Below, piece after piece: positions 7,513 through 16,169 of a DNA stretch of 64,000 nt. The position numbers were made by a program, and so were the translations under genes. The notes under the pieces were generated by a model. That model saw nothing but the letters and a program-made list of their open reading frames with translations, did no database searches and was not told the origin of the DNA. Source of the DNA: Cytophagaceae bacterium (GTDB lineage Bacteria; Bacteroidota; Bacteroidia; Cytophagales; Flexibacteraceae). Within the stretch, counting starts at the first letter, position 1, and each line of letters opens with the position of its first letter. The stretch spans positions 111,237-175,236 of the forward strand of contig JAIXYP010000052.1 of NCBI GenBank assembly GCA_027490155.1. The letters run 5' to 3'.

Positions 7513-10440
7513 ATGTTATCCATCAGGCAGTTAGTAGTGTTGTTGGTTGGTTTTTGGGCCATAAGCCTTGCGCCAAATCTGGGCTGGGCTCAGCAGGCTG
7601 GCCCCCCAAAGGGCACCATAGCCGGCAAGGTCATCGATAAGGCCACAGCCGAAGAGCTACCCGGTTCTATCGTAGCAGTGCCGACTAGCACAAAGGGTAC
7701 CACCACCGACATCAATGGCAAGTTTGTCCTGATGCTCGAACCTGGCACCTATACCATACGTGTCAGCCAACTCGGTTATCAGACCCAAGAGTTTGACGGC
7801 ATCGTTGTCAAGTCTGGCAGTAGCACCTTGCTCAATGCCGCTATGGTTGAGGCTGTTTCGTCAACAGCAGAAATTGAGGTTGTAGCCAAGGTCAAGAAGA
7901 GCAGTAGCGAGTTTTTGCAGCTCGAGCTCCGGAATGCCGACGCTGTCAGCAGTGGTTTGTCGTCTGAGGTAATCAGGCGGACGCCAGACAAAACAGTAGC
8001 TGATGCGCTTAAGCGTGTGTCGGGTGCTAGTATCCAGGATAACAAGTATGCTATTGTCCGTGGACTAGCTGACCGTTACAACCTAGGCTATATTAACGGT
8101 GTGCCATTGCCAAGCTCAGAAGCTGACCGCAAGGCCTTTTCGTTAGACTTGATCCCGTCGGCGGTTGTTGAGAACATCATCATCTCCAAAACGGCTACAC
8201 CTGACATGGCAGCTGACTTTGGTGGTGGTTTGGTCCAGATCAACACCAAGGAGATCCCGTTTGAGCGTACGATCTTTTTGCAAGCTGGTGGCCAAACCCA
8301 CAGCCTCACGACTGGGCAAGATTTCAAACAAGGTCCGACCAGTAGTACCGACTGGCTAGGATTTGATGGCGGTACCAGATCATTGCCAGCCGGATTGTTG
8401 CCACAAGACTCGACCATTAGGCTGCAAGGCCGCGGCAATGATGCGCTTAAGCTGGTCGCCCAGAGCGTACTTTTTAACAACAACTTCGAAGCCACCACCA
8501 GCAAGGGAAGGCCTAACTATAGTTTCCAGGCTGGTTATGCGGACCGCTACAAAGTCTTTGGCAATGACCTCGGTCTGATCGCGTTCTATACCTACAGTAA
8601 CAGTCTGCGCTATACACCTAGCCTTTATTATGATCCTAGAAGCTTTAGGCCCGACCCTGTGACTGGTATTGCTGATACCACAAAGCCGCTAGACCAGGAC
8701 AGCATCGGTTTTGATAACTACAAGGTCAATGTCATCAATGCTGGTATCCTGAACCTGACTTACAAAGTAGGCTTGCGTAACAAGTTCTCGATCAAGAATA
8801 TGTTCAGCCAGTCCTCTGAGACCCAAAATGTTATTAGGGACCGTAAAAACATTAGGGATGGGGGCCAACAGGAAGTATTTGGCACCGATTACTTCTACTA
8901 TTATCAGAGCAACAGGATTATCAACTCGCAGTTATCTGGCGAGCACCTGTTTGGGGAGCGTAACTTTAAGCTCAACTACACACTCGGCTATAACGATATG
9001 CTCCGCGAGACGCCAGACTTTAAGCGGGTTTACTATGATACCACCACATTTAAGCCAGATCCCGATCCGTCTACTTGGTCTGGAAACCAGTATCAGGCCC
9101 GTGTTGGGGCATTCTCGAACGGTGTGGCATTTAACCCTGGGCTGTCAGGTAGGTTTTTCTCTACCCTCAAGGAAAATAGCCGTAGTGTTAATATCAACTT
9201 CACAGCACCAATCAAAGAGATTGGTACTAACGTCAAGACTGGCCTTTTCTTGATGGATCGTAGCAGGAGCTTCAATGGCCGTAACTTTTTGTACGTCCAG
9301 GCTACTAATGTCAACCCGGGTGCCTTGCTGCCGATCCTGAAAAAGGACCCAGGAAGCATCTTTGCTAACGAAAACTTCTCTGACTCGACCTTGTTGCAAC
9401 GTGAGTCCACCCAACCGTCGGACGTCTATACCGCCAGTAGTGATTGGCGCGCTGCCTTCCTGATGTTTGACCACAAGTGGTTCAGTAATAAGCTTCATGT
9501 CATTTGGGGTGCCCGTTACGAAACATTCAACCAAAAGCTGAATTCTGCTTCCCTTGGCCAAAAGATAAAGGTGGATACTACTTGGCGGGACCTGTTGCCG
9601 TCCGCTAACATCGTCTATAACCTGACTGATAAGCTAGTGCTACGTGGCAGCTTTTCGCAGACACTTTCTCGTCCCGAGTTTAGAGAGTTTGCACCTTTGG
9701 CCTTCTACGAGATCAATTACAACCTCATAGTAGTTGGTAACCCCACACTCGAGCGGACCAGGATAAATAACTGGGACTTCAAGGCCGAGTATTATTTCGA
9801 CAATGGGTCCTTGATTTCGGTTAACCCGTTTATCAAATATTTCAGCAAACCAGTTGAGTTCTTCATCACCGAAAACTCAGGTGGTAAGCAGCTGTCCTAC
9901 TTCAATACGAAGGAGGCTAACAACTATGGCATCGAGCTAGAGGCAAGGGTCAAACTTGACTTTGCAGAGCAGTTGCTAGGCACTAAAGCCCTTAATGACG
10001 TCACCCTGTTTGGTAACTACGCCTACATCAATAGCAAAGTAAACCTAGAAGTTCTTCCAGGATCGTCTAGCATTTTGGTTGACCGCCCACTACAAGGCCA
10101 GTCACCCTATCTGATTAACTTCGGTTTGCAATACAATAACGAGGACCTGGGGCTAGATGCGCAGCTGACCTATAACAAAATCGGACGCAGGATCGTGATC
10201 ACGTCTAACGCTGCTGCAGGTTTGATATGGGAAAACCCGCGGGATGTGCTAGACCTATCGATCAGCAAGAGCCTCTACAAACATTTGCAGTTTAGGTTCA
10301 TCATGGGCGATATTCTAGCTCAAGACCTCATCATGTACCAAGACCGGAACCTTAATGGCAACCTCGATGACCTAGATCTCAAGACCTACGTTTTCCGGAA
10401 TGGACGGACTATGAGTCTTTCGCTGGCCTACACCTTCTAG
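7513..10440 (+). CDS. TonB-dependent outer-membrane receptor with carboxypeptidase-regulatory-like N-terminal domain
   Basis: About 975 residues from the ATG at 7513; an upstream in-frame start at 7468 would put 15 residues before the signal peptide and looks less likely. The order is: signal peptide (ending LGWAQQA); a CarboxypepD_reg-like beta domain (GTIAGKVIDKATAEELPG, YTIRVSQLGYQ); a TonB plug domain (VADALKRVSGASIQ, IVRGLADRYN, SLDLIPSAVVENII, GGGLVQINTK); then a 22-strand-type barrel ending in MSLSLAYTF with the terminal Phe used for BamA recognition. It is not SusC-like and has no SusD partner. It takes up an unknown ligand using TonB energy. The huge T9SS protein downstream belongs to a type I recall next to such receptors, so the two may work together. 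Confidence 0.92.
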   Translation: MLSIRQLVVLLVGFWAISLAPNLGWAQQAGPPKGTIAGKVIDKATAEELPGSIVAVPTSTKGTTTDINGKFVLMLEPGTYTIRVSQLGYQTQEFDGIVVKSGSSTLLNAAMVEAVSSTAEIEVVAKVKKSSSEFLQLELRNADAVSSGLSSEVIRRTPDKTVADALKRVSGASIQDNKYAIVRGLADRYNLGYINGVPLPSSEADRKAFSLDLIPSAVVENIIISKTATPDMAADFGGGLVQINTKEIPFERTIFLQAGGQTHSLTTGQDFKQGPTSSTDWLGFDGGTRSLPAGLLPQDSTIRLQGRGNDALKLVAQSVLFNNNFEATTSKGRPNYSFQAGYADRYKVFGNDLGLIAFYTYSNSLRYTPSLYYDPRSFRPDPVTGIADTTKPLDQDSIGFDNYKVNVINAGILNLTYKVGLRNKFSIKNMFSQSSETQNVIRDRKNIRDGGQQEVFGTDYFYYYQSNRIINSQLSGEHLFGERNFKLNYTLGYNDMLRETPDFKRVYYDTTTFKPDPDPSTWSGNQYQARVGAFSNGVAFNPGLSGRFFSTLKENSRSVNINFTAPIKEIGTNVKTGLFLMDRSRSFNGRNFLYVQATNVNPGALLPILKKDPGSIFANENFSDSTLLQRESTQPSDVYTASSDWRAAFLMFDHKWFSNKLHVIWGARYETFNQKLNSASLGQKIKVDTTWRDLLPSANIVYNLTDKLVLRGSFSQTLSRPEFREFAPLAFYEINYNLIVVGNPTLERTRINNWDFKAEYYFDNGSLISVNPFIKYFSKPVEFFITENSGGKQLSYFNTKEANNYGIELEARVKLDFAEQLLGTKALNDVTLFGNYAYINSKVNLEVLPGSSSILVDRPLQGQSPYLINFGLQYNNEDLGLDAQLTYNKIGRRIVITSNAAAGLIWENPRDVLDLSISKSLYKHLQFRFIMGDILAQDLIMYQDRNLNGNLDDLDLKTYVFRNGRTMSLSLAYTF

Positions 10441-10470
10441 TTCGGCCTCATAATTTTCTGGAAGTGCAAC

Positions 10471-10501
10471 AAAGCCACGAGGTCGTCTCTCGTGGCTTTT
10501 T
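10471..10501 (+). terminator. Intrinsic terminator after the TonB receptor gene
   Basis: A 10-bp perfect stem (10471-10480 AAAGCCACGA with 10490-10499) and 9-nt loop, followed by TTT. It separates the receptor gene from the downstream T9SS gene, which therefore needs its own promoter. Confidence 0.85.
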
Positions 10502-10838
10502 GCTGGTTTAGCATTGGATACCTAGGTAATAATTAGATAATCATTACACCAATGTTAAGAAGTGTGTTTGAGTCAAAATGAGGCCTATTGTTATAGTAAT
10601 GCTAACGATTGTGTGTGATTGTTATCTAGGTATTTACTTCATGTTGATACGTCTAGCGAGTAGTTAATATTGGCATAATGTTAGTGTGTTTTTAGCGTCT
10701 TATTGCCTCCCCTACTTTTAGGTTTTGTTATCATAATTGGTATTTTGGTACTGATTGCTTAACAGAATGATGCGAGCCGATTAACACCGCTTTAATGGTA
10801 GGGCCGTAATCTTGTAGCTCAAATCTTTCACCCCTATT
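10502..10838. other. AT-rich intergenic region upstream of the 1600-residue T9SS gene
   Basis: About 340 bp without a convincing reading frame on either strand. It is clearly more AT-rich than the flanking genes and must hold the promoter of the downstream, apparently highly expressed gene. I could not find a clean TAnnTTTG box; the nearest sequence is TATTTTGG around 10741. No RNA gene was recognised. Confidence 0.5.
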
Positions 10839-13800
10839 ATGAAAAAACTAGTATTAGCAGTTGCTGCTTTGCTCTTGACCGCTGCCAGCTATGGTCAGCA
10901 GTTTTTCGAGCAGGTAAGCTATCGTGGGGCCATTGGTCCTGTGAACTGGACAAGCCCTTGGGCCAACTGGACACCTAACAATACGGTTTATGCCGGCGAT
11001 GCAGGTGGACCATCGAGGACACCAGTCAATGTTAGTGGAGATATCACCACCAACACAACCTGGTCAAGCACAAACGTTTATACTGCCACAGGCACTATCC
11101 ACGTTACTAGTGGTGCGACCCTAACGATTGAGCCTGGTACTATCATCAGGGCAAATAATAGTGGACAAGCCAATGATAAGTTCACCCTTATCATTAATAA
11201 AGGAGGTAAGATCAACGCCGTTGGTACAGCCGCTCGTCCAATCGTCTTCACATCTGGTGCTGCACCAGGATCTCGCGTACCAGGTGACTGGTCAGGTATC
11301 TTGATCGTTGGTAATGCTGTTACTAACCTTCGTAACCAAGCTGGCTTGCCAGATGGCCAAGGACAGTATGAAGCTTTGCCAAACGACCCAGCAGCTGCCT
11401 ATGGTGGCACGAACAATGCTGACAACTCTGGCACGCTTAAGTATGTCCGTATTGAGTATGCTGGTTATGCCTACCTGCAAGACCGTGAGCTTAATGGTTT
11501 GACACTTGCCGCAGTCGGTACAGGTACATCTATTGATTACGTACAGGTGAGCTATGCTAACGATGACTCTTTTGAGTGGTTTGGTGGTGCTGTAAACGGT
11601 AAACACCTGATCGCCTTCGCTGGTATTGATGATGATTTTGATTGCGATGAAGGTTATGTTGGCAAAGGCCAGTTCTTCCTTGGTGTCCGTCACCCATCGT
11701 ACTCTGACCAAGCAGGAACCAGCAATGGTTTTGAGCATGACAACAACACTGGCCGTACAGCTACTGCTGGAACTGGTAAAGTGCCTAACGTTAACAACCC
11801 TGCCCCTGTTACCCGTCCTGTTTTCAGCAACGTGACCCTAGTTGGTCCTATCCGTGCTGGCGAGACTCGTAGCAACCTTGCTGGTAACCACAAGTATGGC
11901 ACAGGTGTCCTTTTGCGCTCTAACAATAGCACCTCGTTGTTCAACTCAATCGTTTATGGTTACCCTACTGCCGTTCAGTTCCAGAACGGTGCTGCTAGCA
12001 TTGTACCATCAACCCATACTAAAGCTTCAGTTGACTCAGTTACGTTTAACAATGTAGCCGCAAGCATCAATAGCTCGCCAGATGTTTTGTTTGGACAAAG
12101 CAACGTACCAACTACCTACAATGGTTCGCCATTTAGCTTTACAACTTCTACTTGGTGGGCTACCCAAGGTTTTGACAATACTTCTGTCACTGGCAGCGGT
12201 AACTTCAACCTTGCTAATCCGTCTTACACTGGTACTGCTAACGGAGCTGCAAGCCAAATCAACTTTGCAGGTGTAGATTTTTCGCCAGCTGTCGGTAGCG
12301 CTTACCTATCAGGCGCTGAGTTTACAGATCCTAAATTGGCTAACTTCTTGTTGCCAGTAACTCCTCCGACAACTTCAACCCAGTTCTTTGAGCAAGTGAG
12401 CTTCAAAGGCGCTATGGGCACCACTAACTGGGCTTCTGGTTGGGCTAACTTCACACCACAGTCAACCGTATACGCTGGTAACAATGGTGTTGGAGCTAAC
12501 GTGGTTAACGTTTCTGGTGACATCACTAGCAACACAACCTGGACAAGCAACAACGTTTACTATTGCTCTGGCATCATCCACGTCCGTAACGACGCAACCC
12601 TAACTATCCAAGCTGGTACCATTATCCGTGGTAACACAAGCGGCCAAGCTGCTGATAACTTTGGTTTGATTATCTCTCAAGGTAGCAAAATCATCGCTGA
12701 AGGTACCGCCTCTAACCCGATCGTCTTTACGTCTGGCAAAGCTCCTGGTAGCCGTGTCTCTGGCGATTGGTCTGGTTTGATCGTTATTGGTAAAGCCAAA
12801 ACAAACCTCCGCAACCAACCAGGTCTTCTGGACGGTGTTGGTCAGTACGAAGCACTACCTAACGACCCTTACGTAACGTATGGTGGCTCTGATTCTGCTG
12901 ATAACTCAGGTGTACTTAAGTATGTGCGTATTGAGTACGCTGGCTATAACTTCTTGCAAGATCAAGAGATCAATGGTTTGACTTTTGCTGCTGTTGGTAG
13001 CGCAACCCAAGTTGACTACGTACAAGTGAGCTACGCCAATGATGACTCTTTCGAGTGGTTTGGTGGTTCTGTTAATGCCAAGCACCTGATCGCCCTTGGT
13101 GGTGTTGATGATGACTTTGACATGGACGAAGGCTATAATGGCCGTGTGCAGTTTGCACTTGGTGTCCGTCACCCATCTTTCGCTGACCAAGCAGGTACTA
13201 GCAATGGTTTGGAGCATGACAACAACACAGGTCTATCTGCAACTGCAGGCAGTGGCAAAACGCCAAATGCGCGTAACCCACAACCTATCACCCGTCCTGT
13301 CCTGAGCAACTTTACCATTGTTGGTCCTATTCGTGCCAGCGAAACACGTAATAGCATACCGAGCACCACACGCGCCAAGTATGGTCGTGGTATCGAGCTA
13401 CGTTCAAGCGTTAGTACCTCTTTGTTTAACTCATTGGTGTTTGGTTATCCTACCGGTATCCAGTTGGTTAATGGTGCTGCTTCGCTTACACCATCTACCC
13501 AGACCAAAGCTGTTGCTGATTCACTATCTATCCGTAACACTAGCATCAGCATCAACGCTTCGCCTGATGTCCTTACTAACCAGACCAACATACCGACTGG
13601 TCTTCAGTACAACGGCTCAGCATTCACCACTGCAAACTGGTTCAATACTGCCGCCTTCAACAACTCGTCATCCAATGCCTCTACAGGTTTGACCCAGCCG
13701 TTTTACACTGGCGACATCGCTGGTGCTGCTAGCCAAATCGACTTCTCAACTGTTGACTTTACTTTGCAAGCAGGTGCTGCAGCCCTTAACGGTGCTGATT

Positions 13801-15641
13801 TCAGCAACCCTAAATTGCTTGGTTTTGCTGCCCCAGCTGATCTAGTTGTTAGCACAACCCGCGCCGTATCTGCAGGTTTGTATAACAGCATCACGATCGC
13901 TAGCACAGGTGTTGCTACAATCAACTCTGCCCTTGATTTCGGTACTTCATTCTCAGTTCAGAATGGTGGTTCATTGGTCTTGGCTAACGGTGCTGCTCTG
14001 ACAGGTTCTGGTAACGTATCAGTCGGTAACGGTGCTAACCTTACTATCGCTTCTGCTGCTGGTCTGACCACAACAGGTAATACAGGTGCATTCCAGAATT
14101 CTGGTACCCGTACCTTCAATACTGGTGCTAACTATACCTTTAATGGTACAAGCGCTCAGGTAACTGGTGATGGCTTCACAGGTGCTAATAACCTGACAAT
14201 CGACAACGCTAGCGGTGTAACTGTTTCTGCTGCTAGCCGTATCGCTGGTGCCCTTAACCTCAAGGCTGGTGTCCTAGCAAGTGCTGGCAGAATCACAATC
14301 GTATCTACCTCTACTAAAACTGGTTTGATCGATGATTTCAGCCCAAGCTTCACTGGTTCAGTTACTGGTAACGTTCGTTTCGAGCGTTTCAACTCAGGTG
14401 TCTTCCGCCTACTTAGCACTCCAGTTACAGGAGCACGTATGTCTCAATATGGTGCATTCTGTTCTGGTGTCCGTCGCTTTGACGAGCCTACCAACACTTG
14501 GTTGACTGTCCCTGTATTGTGTAGCAACACCAGCTTGTTGCCACAAACTAGCCACTTGGTGTTCAACACTGGTGGTAAGACTAGCACATTCATTGGTACT
14601 GCTAACACTGGCACCCAAACTGCTCAGTTGGTACGTTCTGCCTTCGTAGTTGGTGGTCCAATCACTGGCTGGAACGCAGTTGGTAACCCATACCCGTCAC
14701 CAATCTCTTGGTCTGCTGCTGTCGCTATCCCTGGTAACACAACCAACAGCACAATGGCTGCCTGGATGTGGAACAGTGTTTCTAACGTATACGGAACGAT
14801 CACTGCTGCTGGTGTTACAGCCAACGGTGCTAACAACATCATCGCTCCTGGTCAAGGATTTATCCTGAAGCGTAACACTGTTGGTACAACAGGTGCTCCA
14901 GTTGTTTTTGACAACTCGATCCGTGTCAATACCTTCACCAACACGTTCCTCCGCGAGGCTGCTCCTAGCCATGCTGAGATGATCAGGATGCAGATTGCTG
15001 GCAATGGTTATAACGACGAAGCAGTTGTTTATACCCAAGCTGGTGCAGAGATGCAACTTGACGGTTTTGATGCTGAGAAAATGCACTCAGAAGTAGCTGA
15101 AGTCTCAAGCCTTTATACCATGGTTGGCAATAGCCCAATGATCGTAAATGCCCAAGCTGCTACTACAGCTGATCGTGTTATCCCAATGGGTATCAAACTT
15201 GCTAACAACGGAACGTTCACGATCACAGCTACTGAGATCAGCAACTTCAGCAATGGCAAAAAAGTAATGCTCGAGGACCGCAAACTGCGCAAACTGATCG
15301 ACCTAAGTGTTGAGCCAGCTTACACATTTGATGGTGACCAAGGCACAAACGAGTCACGTTTTGTCCTACACGTTACTAGCGGATCTGTTAACGCTTCAGC
15401 ACTTGCTGGTACCGTTATCTACAGTGTTGGCAACGAAGTGAACATCAGCTTCCCAACCAAGGAAAGCGTTGCTAACCAAGTTGTGATCATTGACGCCCTT
15501 GGCCGTGTTGTCAAAACTGTTGATAACAGCGCTGCTGCCCAAAACCTGAACTTTGTTGTAAATGCCAACACTGGTATCTACTTCGTCAAAGTATCTGGTG
15601 CTGCCGGCGACATGACCAAACGCGTTCACATCGCTCAATAA
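10839..15641 (+). CDS. Giant T9SS-secreted surface protein with a tandem-duplicated ~490-residue module
   Basis: 1600 residues. A signal peptide (MKKLVLAVAALLLTAASYGQ) is followed by two copies of a ~490-residue module (residues 21-514 and 515-~1002), each starting QFFEQVS. Each copy contains TLTIEPGTIIR/TLTIQAGTIIR, PGDWSGILIVGNAVTNLRNQ-type and KYVRIEYAGY motifs, and a DDSFEWFGG segment with an acidic GIDDDFDCDEGY or GVDDDFDMDEGY stretch that may bind metal. This fits the beta-helix-like secreted proteins often encoded beside TonB receptors. Residues ~1005-1190 are Gly/Asn/Thr-rich beta-solenoid sequence. The C terminus (about 1530-1600: VIIDALGRVVKTV ... GIYFVKVSG...KRVHIAQ) is a T9SS sorting domain. 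Codon choice is unusually uniform (CGT for Arg, GGT, GCT, AAC), unlike its neighbours, pointing to high expression. Function unknown; probably a major surface or outer-coat protein or ligand binder. Confidence 0.88.
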   Translation: MKKLVLAVAALLLTAASYGQQFFEQVSYRGAIGPVNWTSPWANWTPNNTVYAGDAGGPSRTPVNVSGDITTNTTWSSTNVYTATGTIHVTSGATLTIEPGTIIRANNSGQANDKFTLIINKGGKINAVGTAARPIVFTSGAAPGSRVPGDWSGILIVGNAVTNLRNQAGLPDGQGQYEALPNDPAAAYGGTNNADNSGTLKYVRIEYAGYAYLQDRELNGLTLAAVGTGTSIDYVQVSYANDDSFEWFGGAVNGKHLIAFAGIDDDFDCDEGYVGKGQFFLGVRHPSYSDQAGTSNGFEHDNNTGRTATAGTGKVPNVNNPAPVTRPVFSNVTLVGPIRAGETRSNLAGNHKYGTGVLLRSNNSTSLFNSIVYGYPTAVQFQNGAASIVPSTHTKASVDSVTFNNVAASINSSPDVLFGQSNVPTTYNGSPFSFTTSTWWATQGFDNTSVTGSGNFNLANPSYTGTANGAASQINFAGVDFSPAVGSAYLSGAEFTDPKLANFLLPVTPPTTSTQFFEQVSFKGAMGTTNWASGWANFTPQSTVYAGNNGVGANVVNVSGDITSNTTWTSNNVYYCSGIIHVRNDATLTIQAGTIIRGNTSGQAADNFGLIISQGSKIIAEGTASNPIVFTSGKAPGSRVSGDWSGLIVIGKAKTNLRNQPGLLDGVGQYEALPNDPYVTYGGSDSADNSGVLKYVRIEYAGYNFLQDQEINGLTFAAVGSATQVDYVQVSYANDDSFEWFGGSVNAKHLIALGGVDDDFDMDEGYNGRVQFALGVRHPSFADQAGTSNGLEHDNNTGLSATAGSGKTPNARNPQPITRPVLSNFTIVGPIRASETRNSIPSTTRAKYGRGIELRSSVSTSLFNSLVFGYPTGIQLVNGAASLTPSTQTKAVADSLSIRNTSISINASPDVLTNQTNIPTGLQYNGSAFTTANWFNTAAFNNSSSNASTGLTQPFYTGDIAGAASQIDFSTVDFTLQAGAAALNGADFSNPKLLGFAAPADLVVSTTRAVSAGLYNSITIASTGVATINSALDFGTSFSVQNGGSLVLANGAALTGSGNVSVGNGANLTIASAAGLTTTGNTGAFQNSGTRTFNTGANYTFNGTSAQVTGDGFTGANNLTIDNASGVTVSAASRIAGALNLKAGVLASAGRITIVSTSTKTGLIDDFSPSFTGSVTGNVRFERFNSGVFRLLSTPVTGARMSQYGAFCSGVRRFDEPTNTWLTVPVLCSNTSLLPQTSHLVFNTGGKTSTFIGTANTGTQTAQLVRSAFVVGGPITGWNAVGNPYPSPISWSAAVAIPGNTTNSTMAAWMWNSVSNVYGTITAAGVTANGANNIIAPGQGFILKRNTVGTTGAPVVFDNSIRVNTFTNTFLREAAPSHAEMIRMQIAGNGYNDEAVVYTQAGAEMQLDGFDAEKMHSEVAEVSSLYTMVGNSPMIVNAQAATTADRVIPMGIKLANNGTFTITATEISNFSNGKKVMLEDRKLRKLIDLSVEPAYTFDGDQGTNESRFVLHVTSGSVNASALAGTVIYSVGNEVNISFPTKESVANQVVIIDALGRVVKTVDNSAAAQNLNFVVNANTGIYFVKVSGAAGDMTKRVHIAQ
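10899..12380 (+). repeat. Copy 1 of the in-frame tandem duplication
   Basis: Encodes residues 21-514 of the T9SS protein. It is collinear with the following copy over its whole length, including WANWTP, DITTNTTW, the EYAGY segment, DDSFEWFGG, GVRHPS and EHDNNTG. By eye, DNA identity is near 75-80% in the conserved core, so the duplication is old enough to have diverged but still in register. Confidence 0.9.
12381..13845 (+). repeat. Copy 2 of the in-frame tandem duplication
   Basis: Encodes residues 515 to about 1002 and aligns end to end with copy 1 (QFFEQVSFKGAMG versus QFFEQVSYRGAIG). The Asp/Glu-rich loop differs (DMDEGYNG versus DCDEGYVG); the Cys of copy 1 is lost. Confidence 0.9.
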
Positions 15642-15668
15642 CCAAATTATAGATCCAACTGTCAGGCT

Positions 15669-15701
15669 GGTTGGTGCTGTGGCCTAAACGCAGCACCAAC
15701 C
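15669..15701 (+). other. Stem-loop between the T9SS and PID-CTERM-like genes
   Basis: Perfect 11-bp inverted repeat (15669-15679 GGTTGGTGCTG with 15691-15701) and an 11-nt loop. No T-run follows, so it is more likely an mRNA-stabilising or processing hairpin than a full terminator. Confidence 0.6.
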
Positions 15702-15753
15702 TAGACTGATAAATAGGACCAGAATCTTTCAACCTACCTTACCTTTAAAAACG

Positions 15754-16029
15754 ATGAAAATTTCAACCATCGCAAAGGCTACCCTTACAATGGTCGTAGC
15801 CCTTTGGTTACCAAGTGCTTCTTACGCAGACGTTTGTAACGCTGCTGATCCTGATTTTGATCCAGTCCTTTGTGCGGCTGGTGGTAGTGGTAGCGGTGGC
15901 CCAGGTGGTGCCGGTTCTGCTGCTGTCCCAGTTGACGGTGGTGCTAGCTTGCTAGTTGCTGCTGGTGTTGCTTTTGCAGCCCGCAAAATGAAAAAGTCAA
16001 AAACCACTCCTACCGACACTGTCGCCTAG
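15754..16029 (+). CDS. Small exported protein with PID-CTERM-like sorting tail
   Basis: 91 residues: a signal peptide (1-25, ending SASYA), an acidic two-Cys segment (DVCNAADPDFDPVLCAAG, C28 and C40), a Gly/Ser/Ala linker, then PVDGGASLLVAAGVAFAARKMKKSK. That C terminus (P-[IV]-D-G-G, a hydrophobic helix, then basic residues) matches what I know as the PID-CTERM protein-sorting signal of Bacteroidota, thought to be handled by an exosortase-like enzyme. None is in the window. The gene uses the same highly biased codons as the upstream T9SS gene. A near-match -7 box (TACCTTTA, 15740-15747) lies 6 nt before the ATG, and a terminator follows, so it is probably its own unit. Confidence 0.82.
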   Translation: MKISTIAKATLTMVVALWLPSASYADVCNAADPDFDPVLCAAGGSGSGGPGGAGSAAVPVDGGASLLVAAGVAFAARKMKKSKTTPTDTVA

Positions 16030-16054
16030 TTGTTCCGATTTTGACCAATCTATT

Positions 16055-16085
16055 AAAAAATCCCTGGCTTCGGCTGGGGATTTTT
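16055..16085 (+). terminator. Intrinsic terminator after the PID-CTERM-like gene
   Basis: Stem AAAAAATCCCTGGC (16055-16068), UUCG tetraloop, then the pairing strand GCTGGGGATTTTT (16073-16085) with two wobble pairs. The UUCG loop and U-run are classic, and the arms are symmetric enough to act for the convergent gene too. Confidence 0.9.
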
Positions 16086-16169
16086 GCTTTGTAGAAATAG
16101 GGTGTTTTTTCTTATTGATCTTGCTAATCACATTAACAGAATCAATGGATTATGATTGGGTTTCATTGA

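Noticed and set aside
7314..7562. 82-codon minus-strand frame overlapping the TonB receptor start
   Set aside because: Antisense to the receptor signal peptide, with random-looking composition.
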